Made by a program: the position numbers and the translations under genes. From Theodoxus fluviatilis (taxonomy: Eukaryota > Mollusca > Gastropoda > Cycloneritida > Neritidae), in the NCBI GenBank assembly GCA_034096865.1, contig JAWQFJ010028287.1, forward strand, positions 21,642 through 31,641: a stretch of DNA of 10,000 bases, read 5' to 3'. Shown here piece after piece: positions 1 through 8,902 of the stretch. Numbering within the stretch: position 1 is the first letter of the stretch; each line of letters starts with the position of its first letter. A model generated the notes under the pieces. That model was given only the letters and a program-made list of their open reading frames with translations, made no database searches and was not told the DNA's origin.

Positions 1-539
1 CCCCTGTCTCTGTGTGTGTCCCCCTGTCTCTATATGTGTGTCCACCTGTCTCTGAGTGTGTCCCCCTGTCTCTCTGCGTGTGTCCCCCTGTCTCTCTGTG
101 TGTCCCCCTGTCTCTCTGTGTCTGTCCCCCTGTGTCTCTGAGTGTGTCCCCCTGTCTCTGTATGAGTCCCCCTGTCTCCCTGTGTGTCCCACTGTCTATG
201 TGTGTGTCCCACTGTCTCTGTGTGTGTCCCCCTGTCTCTCTGTGTGTCCCACTGTCTATGTGTGAGTCCCCCAGTCTCTGGGTGTGTTCCCCTGTCTCTG
301 TGTGTGTCCCCCTGTCTCTGTGTGTGTGTCCCTGTCTCTGTGAGTATGTGTCCCCCTGTCTCTGTGTGTGTCTCCCTGTCTCTCTGTGTGTCTCCCTGTC
401 TTTGTGTGTGTTTCCCTGTCTCTCTGTGTGTGTGTCCCTCTGTCTCTGTGTGTGTCCCTCTGTCTCTGTGTCCCTCTGCCTCTGTGTGTCCCCCTGTCGC
501 TGTGTGTGTGTCCCCCTGTCTCTGTGTATGTCCCTCTGT

Positions 540-588
<49 letters not shown>

Positions 589-3279
589 TGTCTCTGTGTG
601 TGTCTCCCTGTCTCTGTGTGTGTCCCTCTGTCTCTGCGTGTGTGTCCCTGTCTCTGTGTGAGTCCCCCTGTCTCTGTTTGTTTCCTCCTGTGTCTGTGTG
701 TGTCCCTCTGTCTCTGTGTGAGTCCCCTGGCCTGTCTCTGTCTCTGGGTGTGTCTCCCTGTCTCTGTGTGTGTCCCTCTGTCTCTGTGTGTGTCTCCCTG
801 TCTCTCTGTGTGTCCCCCTGTCTCTCTGTGTGTCCGCCTGTTTCTGTGTGTGTCCCCTTGCCTATGTGTGTTTCCTTCTGACTCTGCGTGTGACCTCCTG
901 TCTCTGTGTGTGTCCCCCGGTCTCTGTTTGTGTCCCCCTGTCTCTGTGTGTGTCCCCCTGTCTCTCTGTGTGTGTCCCCCGGTCTCCGTTTGTGTCCCCC
1001 TGTCTCTGTGTGTGTTCACCTGCCTCAATGTGTGTTCCTCTGTCTCTGTGTGAGTCCTCCTGTCTCTGTGTGTGTCCCTCTGTCTCTGTGTGTGTCCCCC
1101 TGTCTCTGTGTGTGTCTCTCTGTCTCTGTGTGTGTCCCCCTGTCTCTGTGTGTGTCCCCCTGTCTCTGTGTGTGTCCCCCTGTCTCTGTGTGTGTCCCCC
1201 TGTCTCTGTGTGTGTCCCCCTGTCTCTGTGTGTTTGTCCCCCTGTGTCTGTGTGTGTCTCCCTGTCTCTGTGTGTGTGTCCCCCTGTCTATGTATGTGTG
1301 TCCCCCTGTCTCTGTGTGTCCCCCTGTCTCTGTGTGTGTCCCCCTGTTTCTGTGTGTGTCCCCCTGTCTATGTGTTTGTCCCCTGTCTCTCTATGTGTGT
1401 CCCCCTGTTTCTGTGTGTGTCCCCCTGTCTATGTGTGTGTCCCCCTGTTTCTGTGTGCGTCCTCCTGCCTATGTGTGTGTCCTCCTGACTCTGTGTGAGT
1501 CCCCCTGTCTCTGTGTGTGTCCCCCTGTCTCTGTGTTTGTCCCCCTGTCTCTGTGTGTGTCCCCCTGTCTCTGTGTGTGTCCCTCTGTCTCTGTGTGAGT
1601 CCCCCTGTCTCTGTGTTTGTCCCCCTGTCTCTGTGTTTGTCCCCCTGTCTCTGTGTGTGTCCCCCGGTCTCTGTGTGTGTCCCTCTGTCTCTGTGTGAGT
1701 CCCCCTGTCTCTGTGTGTGTCCCTCTGTCTCTGTGTGTGTTCTTTTGTCTCTGTGTGTGTCCCCCTGTCTCTGTGTGTGTCCCCCTGTCTCTGTGTGTGT
1801 TTCACTGTGTCTGTGTGTATTCCTTTGTCTCTGTGTGTATCCCCCTGTCTCTGTGTGTGTCCCCCTGTCTCCGTGTGTGTCCCCCTGTCTCTGTGTGCTT
1901 CCCCCTGTCTCTGTGTGAGTCCCCCTGTCTATGTGTGTGTCCCTCTGTCTCTGTTTATGTCCCCCTGTCTCTGTGTGTGTCCCTCTGTCTCTGTGTGAGT
2001 CCCCCTGTCTCTGTGTGTGTCCCCCTGTTTCTGCGTGTGGCTCTGTGTGTGTGTTCCCCTGTCTCTGTGTGTGTCCCTCTGTCTCTGTGTGTGAGCCCCC
2101 CTGTCTCTGTGTGTGTCCCCCTGTCTCTGTGTGTGTTCCCCTGTCTCTGTGTGTGTTCCCCTGTCTCTGTGTGTGTTCCCCTGGGTCTGTGTGTGTCCCC
2201 CTGTCTCTGTGTGAGTCCCCCTGTCTCTCTGTGTGTCCCCCTGTCTCTGTTTGTTTCCCCCTGTCTCTGTGTGTGTCCCTCTGTCTCTGTGTGAGTCCAC
2301 CTGTCTCTGTGTGTGTTCCCCTGTCTCTCTGTGTATTTCTCTGTCTCTGTGTGTGTCCATCTGTCTCTGTGTGTGTCCCCCTGTCTCTGTGTGTGTGTCC
2401 CTCTGTCTCTGTGTGTGTCCCCCTGTCTATGTGTGTGTCCCTCTGTCTCTGTGTGTGTCCCCCTGTCTCTGTGTGTGTCCCTCTGTCTCTGTTTGTGTCC
2501 CCCTGTCTCTGTGTGTGTCCCTCTGTCTCTGTGTGTGTCCCCCTGTCTATGTGTGTGTCCTCCTGCCTATGTGTGTGTCCTCCTGTCTCTGTTTGTGTCC
2601 CCCTGTCTCTGTCTGTGTCCCTCTGTCTCTGTGTGAGTCCTCCTGTCTCTGTGTGTGTCTCCCTGTTTTTGTGTGTTTCCCCCTGTCTCTGTGTGTGTGT
2701 GTGTCCCCCTGTCTCTGTGTGTGTCCCCCTGTCTCTGTGTGTGTCCTCCTGTTTATGTGTGTCCCCCTGTCTCTCTGTGTCTGTCCCCCTGTTTCTCTGT
2801 GTGTGTCCCCCTATCTCTGTATGAGTCCCCCTTTTTCTGTGTGTGTTCCCCTGTTTCTGTGTGTGTTCCCCTGTCTCTGTGTGTGTCCCTCTGTCTCAGT
2901 GTGAGTCCCCTTGTCTCTGTTTGTGTCCTCCTGTTTCTGTGTGTTTCCCCCTGTCTCTGTGTGTGTACCTCTGTCTCTGTTTGTGTCCCCCTGTCTCTGT
3001 GTGTGTCCCTCTGTCTCTGTTTGTGTCCCCATGTCTCTGTGTGTGTCCCTCTGTCTCTGTGTGTGTGTGTCCCCCTGTCTCTGTGTGTGTCCCCCTGCCT
3101 CTGTGTGTGTCCCCCTGTCTCTGTGTGTGTGTGTGTCCCCCTGTCTCTGTTTGTGTCCCCCTGTCTCTCTGTGTGACCTTCTGTCTCTGTGTGAGTCCCC
3201 CTGTCTCTGTGTGTGTCCCCCTGTCTCTGTGTGAGTCCCTCTGTCTCTGTGTGTGTCCCCCTGTCTCTCTGTGTGAGTC
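1..3279. repeat. Higher-order unit 1 of the 20-bp satellite
   Basis: This block is defined by comparison with the rest of the array. Its first ~1060 bp match about 3280-4345 at an offset of 3279 bp, rising to 3287 through small indels. Its part from about 1228 to 2820 matches about 5979-7566 at offsets of 4749-4771. Landmarks include the rare word TGCCTCAATG at 1021-1030 (again at 4308-4317 and 5750-5759), TGTATGTGTG at 1291 (again at 6042), and CTGCGTGTGG at 2031 (again at 6782). The last part, about 2821-3279, has no clear second copy in the window, because the derived array at 7560-8048 stands in its place in unit 2. Boundaries are approximate because monomers look alike. Confidence 0.85.
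543..583. repeat. (TG)n tract inside the satellite
   Basis: About 20 TG units replace the short (GT)4 end of one monomer. The tract corresponds to 3826-3870 in the second copy and is 4 bp shorter. Confidence 0.95.
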
Positions 3280-3822
3280 CCCCTGACTCTGTGTGTGTCC
3301 CCCTGTCTCTATGTGTGTGTCCACCTGTCTCTGAGTGTGTCCCCCTGTCTCTCTGTGTGTGTCCCCCTGTCTCTCTGTGTGTCCCCCTGTCTCTCTGTGT
3401 CTGTCCCCCTGTGTCTCTGAGTGTGTCCCCCTGTCTCTGTATGAGTCCCCCTGTCTCCCTGTGTGTCCCACTGTCTATGTGTGTGTCCCACTGTCTCTGT
3501 GTGTGTCCCCCTGTCTCTCTGTGTGTCCCACTGTCTATGTGTGAGTCCCCCAGTCTCTGGGTGTGTTCCCCTGTCTCTGTGTGTGTCCCCCTGTCTCTGT
3601 GTGTGTGTCCCTGTCTCTGTGAGTGTGTGTCCCCCTGTCTCTGTGTGTGTCCCCCTGTCTCTCTGTGTGTCCCCCTGTCTTTGTGTGTGTTTCCCTGTTT
3701 CTATGTGTGTGTGTCCCTCTGTCTCTGTGTGTGTCCCTCTGTCTCTGTGTGTGTCCCTCTGCCTCTGTGTGTCCCCCTGTCGCTGTGTGTGTGTCCCCCT
3801 GTCTCTGTGTATGTCCCTCTGT

Positions 3823-3875
<53 letters not shown>

Positions 3876-4345
3876 TGTCTCTGTGTGTGTCTCCCTGTCT
3901 CTGTGTGTGTCCCTCTGTCTCTGCGTGTGTGTCCCTGTCTCTGTGTGAGTCCCCCTGTCTCTGTTTGTTTCCTCCTGTGTCTGTGTGTGTCCCTCTGTCT
4001 CTGTGTGAGTCCCCTGGCCTGTCTCTGTCTCTGGGTGTGTCTCCCTGTCTCTGTGTGTGTCCCTCTGTCTCTGTGTGTGTCTCCCTGTCTCTCTGTGTGT
4101 CCCCCTGTCTCTCTGTGTGTCCCCCTGTTTCTGTGTGTGTCCCCTTGCCTATGTGTGTTTCCTTCTGACTCTGCGTGTGACCTCCTGTCTCTGTGTGTGT
4201 CCCCCGGTCTCTGTTTGTGTCCCCCTGTCTCTGTGTGTGTCCCCCTGTCTCTCTGTGTGTGTCCCCCGGTCTCCGTTTGTGTCCCCCTGTCTCTGTGTGT
4301 GTTCACCTGCCTCAATGTGTGTTCCTCTGTCTCTGTGTGAGTCCT
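3280..4345. repeat. Second copy of the satellite block at 1-1060
   Basis: Monomer variants follow the same order as in 1-1060, with only scattered substitutions and small indels. For example, CACTGTCTATG-type monomers sit at 191 and 3470, the long (TG)n tract at 543-583 corresponds to 3826-3870, and TTTCCTTCTGACTCTGCGTG at 871 corresponds to 4158. One 4-bp length change lies just before the TG tract and another 4 bp within it. The close match implies a recent duplication, or ongoing conversion between the copies. Confidence 0.88.
3826..3870. repeat. (TG)n tract inside the satellite, copy 2
   Basis: About 22 TG units sit at the position homologous to 543-583. The length difference between two otherwise near-identical flanks shows that this dinucleotide is changing faster than the satellite around it. 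Confidence 0.95.
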
Positions 4346-4451
4346 CCTGTCTCTGTGTGTGTCCCTCTGTCTCTGTGTGAGTCCCCCTGTCTCTGTGTGT
4401 GTCCCCCTGTCTCTGTGTGTGTCCCCCTGTCTCTGTGTGTGTCCCCCTGTC

Positions 4452-4474
4452 TGTGTGTGTGTGTGTGTGTGTGT
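4452..4474. repeat. Short (TG)n tract
   Basis: About 11 TG units expand the (GT)4 end of a monomer at the start of the homogeneous core. No counterpart is seen in unit 1. Confidence 0.9.
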
Positions 4475-5030
4475 CCCCCTGTCTCTGTGTGTGTCCCCCT
4501 GTCTCTGTGTGTGTCCCCCTGTCTCTGTGTGTGTCCCCCTGTCTCTGTGTGTGTCCCCCTGTCTCTCTGTGTGTGTCCCCCTGTCTCTGTGTGTGTCCCC
4601 CTGTCTCTGTGTGTGTCCCCCTGTCTCTGTGTGTGTCCCCCTGTCTCTGTGTGTGTCCCCCTGTCTCTCTGTGTGTGTCCCCCTGTCTCTGTGTGTGTCC
4701 CCCTGTCTCTCTGTGTGTGTCCCCCTGTCTCTGTGTGTGTCCCCCTGTCTGTGTGTGTGTCCCCCTGTCTCTGTGTGTGTCCCCTGTCTCTGTGTGTGTC
4801 CCCTGTCTCTGTGTGTGTCCCCCTGTCTCTGTGTGTGTCCCCAGTCTCTGGTGTGTCCCCTGTCTCTCTGTGTGTCCCCCTGTCTCTGTGTGTGTCCCAG
4901 TCTCTGTGTGTGTGTCCCCCTGTCTCTGTGTGTGTCTCTCTGTGTGTCTCTGTCTCTGTGTGTGTCCCCCTGTCTCTGTGTGTCACCCTCTCTCTGTGTG
5001 TGTGTCCCCCTGTCTCTGTGTGTGTCCCTC

Positions 5031-5034
<4 letters not shown>

Positions 5035-5063
<29 letters not shown>
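5035..5063. repeat. (TG)n tract in the homogeneous core
   Basis: About 14 TG units follow CCCTCTGTC, the same monomer context as the other TG expansions. Confidence 0.92.
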
Positions 5064-5066
<3 letters not shown>

Positions 5067-5324
5067 CCTGTCTCTGTGTGTGTCCCCCTGTCTCTGTGTG
5101 TGTCCCCCTGTCTCTGTGTGTGTGTCCCTGTCTCTGTGTGTGTCCCCCTGTCTCTGTGTGTGTCCCCTGTCTCTGTGTGTGTCCCCTGTCTCTGTGTGTG
5201 TCCCCCTGTCTCTGTGTGGTGTCCCCTGTCTCTGTGTGTGTCCCCCTGTCTCTGTGTGTGTCTCTCTGTCTCTGTGTGTGTCCCCTGTCTCTGTGTGTGT
5301 CCCCTGTCTCTGTGCGTGTCCCCC

Positions 5325-5328
<4 letters not shown>

Positions 5329-5365
<37 letters not shown>
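5329..5365. repeat. (TG)n tract near the end of the homogeneous core
   Basis: About 18 TG units. It lies 385 bp before the TGCCTCAATG landmark at 5750. The tract at 3826-3870 lies 438 bp before its own landmark. It may therefore be the duplicated copy of that tract with a net loss of two to three monomers between, but this pairing is uncertain. Confidence 0.92.
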
Positions 5366-5369
<4 letters not shown>

Positions 5370-5489
5370 GTCTCTGTGTGTGTCCCTCTGTCTCTGTGTG
5401 TGTCTCTCTGTCTCTGTGTGTGTCCCCCTGTCTCTGTGTGTGTCCCTCTGCCTCTGTGTGTGTCCCTCTGTTTCTGTGTGTGTCCCCTG

Positions 5490-5762
5490 TCTCTGTGTGT
5501 GTCCCCCTGTCTCTCTGTGTGTCTCCCTGTCTCTCTGTGTGTCCCCCTGTCTCTCTGTGTGTCCCCCTGTTTCTGTGTGTGTCCTCCTGCCTATGTGTGT
5601 TTCCTTCTGACTCTGCGTGTGACCTCCTGTCTCTGTGTGTGTCCCCCGGTCTCTGTTTGTGTCCCCCTGTCTCTGTGTGTGTCCCCCTGTCTCTCTGTGT
5701 GTGTCCCCCGGTCTCCGTTTGTGTCCCCCTGTCTCTGTGTGTGTTCACCTGCCTCAATGTGT
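5490..5762. repeat. Third copy of the end of satellite block A
   Basis: This segment repeats the order of rare monomers seen at about 4041-4320 and 780-1033. TTTCCTTCTGACTCTGCGTG occurs at 871, 4158 and 5600, and TGCCTCAATG at 1021, 4308 and 5750. The second-to-third copy offset is a constant 1442 bp at both landmarks. It joins the amplified core to the copy of the downstream block. Confidence 0.85.
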
Positions 5763-5946
5763 GTCTCTCTGTCTCTGTGTGTGTCTTTCTGTCTCTGTGT
5801 GTGTCTCTCTGTCTCTGTGTGTGTCTATCTGTCTGTGTGTGTGTGTCTATCTGTCTCTGTGTGTGTCTCTCTGTCTCTGTGTGTGTCTCTCTGTCTCTGT
5901 GTGTGTCTCTCTGTCTCTGTGTGTGTCTCTCTGTCTCTGTGTGTGT
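5763..5946. repeat. Local run of a TCTCTCTG monomer subtype
   Basis: About nine successive monomers read TCTCTCTGTCTCTGTGTGTG or near variants (TCTTTCTG, TCTATCTG), with the C5 tract replaced by TCTC. In the corresponding place of unit 1 (about 1034-1210) the monomers are mostly of the C5 type, with a single TCTCTCTG example near 1110-1125. The flanks on both sides remain alignable between units, so only this interval has been replaced, probably by local expansion of one variant monomer. Confidence 0.8.
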
Positions 5947-5978
5947 CCCCCTGTCTCTGTGTGTGTCCCCCTGTCTCT

Positions 5979-7566
5979 GTGTGTTTGTCCCCCGGTGTCT
6001 GTGTGTGTCTCCCTGTCTCTGTGTGTGTGTCCCCCTGTCTATGTATGTGTGTCCCCCTGTCTCTGTGTGTCCCCCTGTCTCTGTGTGTGTCCCCCTGTTT
6101 CTGTGTGTGTCCCCCTGTCTATGTGTTTGTCCCCTGTCTCTCTATGTGTGTCCCCCTGTTTCTGTGTGTGTCCCCCTGTCTATGTGTGTGTCCCCCTGTT
6201 TCTGTGTGCGTCCTCCTGCCTATGTGTGTGTCCTCCTGACTCTGTGTGAGTCCCCCTGTCTCTGTGTGTGTCCCCCTGTCTCTGTGTTTGTCCCCCTGTC
6301 TCTGTGTGTGTCCCCCTGTCTCTGTGTGTGTCCCCCTGTCTCTGTGTGTGTCCCTCTGTCTCTGTGTGAGTCCCCCTGTCTCTGTGTTTGTCCCCCTGTC
6401 TCTGTGTGTGTCCCCCTGTCTCTGTGTGTGTCCCCCGGTCTCTGTGTGTGTCCCTCTGTCTCTGTGTGAGTCCCCCTGTCTCTGTGTGTGTCACTCTGTC
6501 TCTGTGTGTGTTCTTTTGTCTCTGTGTGTGTCCCCCTGTCTATGTGTGTGTCCCCCTGTCTCTGTGTGTGTTTCACTGTGTCTGTGTGTATTCCTTTGTC
6601 TCTGTGTGTATCCCCCTGTCTCTGTGTGTGTCCCCCTGTCTCCGTGTGTTTCCCCCTGTCTCTGTGTGAGTCCCCCTGTCTATGTGTGTGTCCCTCTGTC
6701 TCTGTTTATGTCCCCCTGTCTCTGTGTGTGTCCCTCTGTCTCTGTGTGAGTCCCCCTGTCTCTGTGTGTGTCCCCCTGTTTCTGCGTGTGGCTCTGTGTG
6801 TGTGTTCCCCTGTCTCTGTGTGTGTCCCTCTGTCTCTGTGTGAGCCCCCCTGTCTCTGTGTGTGTCCCCCTGTCTCTGTGTGTGTTCCCCTGTCTCTGTG
6901 TGTGTTCCCCTGTCTCTGTGTGTGTTCCCCTGTGTCTGTGTGTGTCCCCCTGTCTCTGTGTGAGTCCCCCTGTCTCTGTGTGTGTCCCCCTGTCTCTGTT
7001 TGTTTCCCCCTGTCTCTGTGTGTGTCCCTCTGTCTCTGTGTGAGTCCCCCTGTCTCTGTGTGTGTTCCCCTGTCTCTCTGTGTGTTCCTCTGTCTCTGTG
7101 TGTGTCCCTCTGTCTGTGTGTGTGTGTCCCCCTGTCTCTGTGTGTGTGTCCCTCTGTCTCTGTGTGTGTCCCCCTGTCTATGTGTGTGTCCCTCTGTCTC
7201 TGTGTGTGTCCCCCTGTCTCTGTGTGTGTCCCTTTGTCTCTGTTTGTGTCCCCCTGTCTCTGTGTGTGTCCCTCTGTCTCTGTGTGTGTCCCCCTGTCTA
7301 TGTGTGTGTCCTCCTGCCTATGTGTGTGTCCTCCTGTCTCTGTTTGTGTCCCCCTGTCTCTGTCTGTGTCCCTCTGTCTCTGTGTGAGTCCTCCTGTCTC
7401 TGTGTGTGTCTCCCTGTCTCTGTGTGTGTTCCCCTGTCTCTGTGTGTGTGTGTGTCCCCTGTCTCTGTGTGTGTCCCCTGTCTCTGTGTGTGTCCTCCTG
7501 TTTCTGTGTGTCCCCTGTCACTCTGTGTCTGTCCCTCTGTACTCTGTGTGTGTCCCCCTACTCTGT
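5979..7566. repeat. Second copy of the satellite block at 1228-2820
   Basis: Rare variants follow in the same order as in unit 1 at an offset close to 4751 bp. Examples are CTGTTTATGT (1951 and 6702), TTCACTGTGT (1801 and 6572) and TCCTGCCTAT (2561 and 7312). Within the block the offset rises to 4771 and returns to 4751, which is explained by one extra 20-bp monomer before 6572 and one missing monomer after it. The similarity ends in the monomers at 7515-7566, where the derived monomer family begins. Confidence 0.88.
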
Positions 7567-8048
7567 GTGTGTCCCTCTCACTCTGTGTGTGTCCCTCTCA
7601 CTCTGTGTGTGTTCCCTCTCACTCTGTGTGTGTCCCTCTCACTCTGTGTGTGTCCCTCTCACTCTGTTTGTGTCCTCCTGTCTCTGTGTGTGTCTCTCTC
7701 ACTCTGTGTGTGTCCCTCTCACTCTGTGTGTGTCTCTCTCACTCTGTGTGTGTCCCTCTCACTCTGTGTGTGTCCCTCTCACTCTGTGTGTGTCTCTCTC
7801 ACTCTGTGTGTGTCCCTCTCACTCTGTGGGTGTCCCTCTCACTCTGTGTGTGTCCCTCTCACTCTGTGTGTGTCCCTCTCACTCTGTGTGTGTCCCTCTC
7901 ACTCTGTGTGTGTGTCCCTCTCACTCTGTGTGTGTCCCTCTCACTCTGTGTGTGTCCCTCTCACTCTGTGTGTGTCCCTCTCACTCTGTGTGTGTCCCTC
8001 TCACTCTGTGTGTGTCCCTCTCACTCTGTGTGTGTCCCTCTCACTCTG
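7518..8048. repeat. Derived 20-bp satellite array (type 2 monomer)
   Basis: From 7560 the dominant monomer is CCCTCTCACTCTGTGTGTGT, with about 24 full copies and a partial last one at 8043. It differs from type 1 in that C5 becomes CCCTC and the middle carries CACTCTG, so one A appears per unit and the steady 20-bp spacing of A is easy to follow. A single type-1-like monomer (TCTCTGTG) interrupts it at 7681, some units carry TCTCTC instead of CCCTC (7721 and 7781 region), and one unit is 1 bp longer and another 2 bp longer. The last six units (about 7923-8042) are nearly identical. The first monomers (7518-7566) are transitional and still align with 2773-2820 of unit 1. Confidence 0.93.
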
Positions 8049-8438
<390 letters not shown>

Positions 8439-8567
8439 ATACTGTTGTATACGTCCGTGTCCTGCCTGCCCGCCTCCGCTGTGCTGTCCTGTCTGTGCTG
8501 AGTCACGGTCTGCCCTGTCTGTCCTGTCTCGTCTTGTCTGTACCTGTCTTTGTGACTGGCTGAGTGT
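8439..8567. other. Degenerate CTGT-rich edge of the repeat domain
   Basis: Sequence rich in CTGT, CCTGTCT and CTGCC words without a fixed period. It looks like decayed microsatellite, with new A-containing sequence (TATACGT, GAGTCACGG) mixed in. No gene is seen. Confidence 0.6.
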
Positions 8568-8652
8568 GCGAGCATGCTTTGGGGTTGGACGATGTGCGAG
8601 GCGCAGTGCCGTGGATCTATCCCTGGGATGGAGAATCTGGGTTTATTGAAAT
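8568..8652 (+). repeat. 85-bp direct repeat, copy 1
   Basis: This segment matches 8903-8987 at 82 of 85 positions; the differences fall at GGGGTTGG/GGCGTTGG, GTGGATC/GTGGTTC and GGAGAAT/GGATAAT. It begins GCGAGCATGCTTTGG and ends GGGTTTATTGAAAT. Weaker similarity reaches about 15 bp further left, from TGAC at 8553 (TGAC at 8887 in copy 2). It contains the 8-bp palindrome AGCATGCT (8571-8578). It has no coding potential. It may be a fragment of a dispersed repeat family or the edge of an old tandem duplication. The strand given is arbitrary. Confidence 0.95.
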
Positions 8653-8902
8653 ATCGTGAATGTGGGATGTTATACTGACTGCTACCTTATGTCGTTAGCT
8701 TTGGTTCAAACGTGTACGACGGGCCAAAGCAGGAAGACAAAAAAATATCTACAGGAACTTCCCAACCCTTCAAACTTGTTTAGAATATACACCAGTTCCT
8801 GCCAGCCCACCCCCAGTGCTCTCCCCTCTTGCATGAGTACACGGTCAGCCCCTCAGCCTCTACTCGCTTGTTGAAACCATGTCTTTTGACAGGCGGAGAT
8901 GG
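8653..8902. other. 250-bp unique spacer between the 85-bp repeats
   Basis: The sequence has mixed composition with an A-rich run (about 8739-8750) and a C-rich part (about 8803-8830). An open frame of 72 codons on the + strand (8656-8874) shows no recognisable domain, signal peptide or compositional bias, and is within chance expectation. Nothing else is supported. Confidence 0.6.

Larger units (their letters stand above)
4346..5489. repeat. Homogeneous core of near-consensus monomers
   Basis: Monomers here are mostly the exact consensus or differ only by 1-2 bp in length, with few of the landmark variants seen on either side. Three (TG)n expansions lie inside it. Monomers with C4 instead of C5 are frequent from about 4780 on. 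There are two very long stretches without adenine: 4381-4842 and 4986-5592, the latter running into the next block. Low divergence between neighbouring monomers suggests recent amplification. Alternatively, an assembler may have stacked or expanded repeats here. Confidence 0.8.
1..7559. repeat. Satellite/VNTR array of a 20-bp monomer (type 1)
   Basis: The stretch is a head-to-tail array of about 375 monomers with the + strand consensus CCCCCTGTCTCTGTGTGTGT (minus strand ACACACACAGAGACAGGGGG). Each monomer has a C5 tract, a TGTCTCTG middle and a (GT)4 end. Common variants are CCCTCTG or CCTCCTG for the C tract, CTATG or CCTATG in the middle, and GTGAGT or GTTTGT at the end; single monomers also differ by 1-2 bp in length. 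The array begins before the left edge of the window, so its full size is unknown. The + strand has almost no A. Monomer order is not random: blocks of variants recur at kilobase distances (see the higher-order entries). No function can be read from the sequence. It has the form of a eukaryotic minisatellite or satellite, and a subtelomeric or other heterochromatic location is possible but not shown. Confidence 0.97.

Noticed and set aside
4312..5757. 481-codon minus-strand frame with a Thr/His/Arg/Asp/Gly-rich repeat
   Set aside because: It is the reverse complement of the same satellite, where stops are rare because T is nearly absent. Nothing favours it over the overlapping frames.
4193..6469. 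758-codon open frame on the + strand and other long frames across 1-8649
   Set aside because: They arise because the + strand lacks A. All six frames are open in the same DNA, the frames cross monomer indels, translate to short periodic repeats and show no domain or conserved start.
1..7559. CRISPR array
   Set aside because: The 20-bp units are directly adjacent with no unique spacers, and the compositional context is eukaryotic satellite.
1..7559. Telomeric or immunoglobulin switch repeats
   Set aside because: The monomer contains no TTAGGG-like unit or GAGCT/GGGGT switch motif. G-richness on one strand is the only shared trait.
8656..8874. 72-codon + strand frame
   Set aside because: It is of chance length and has no recognisable motif, hydrophobic segment or homologous partner in the window. 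It lies between two non-coding direct repeats.
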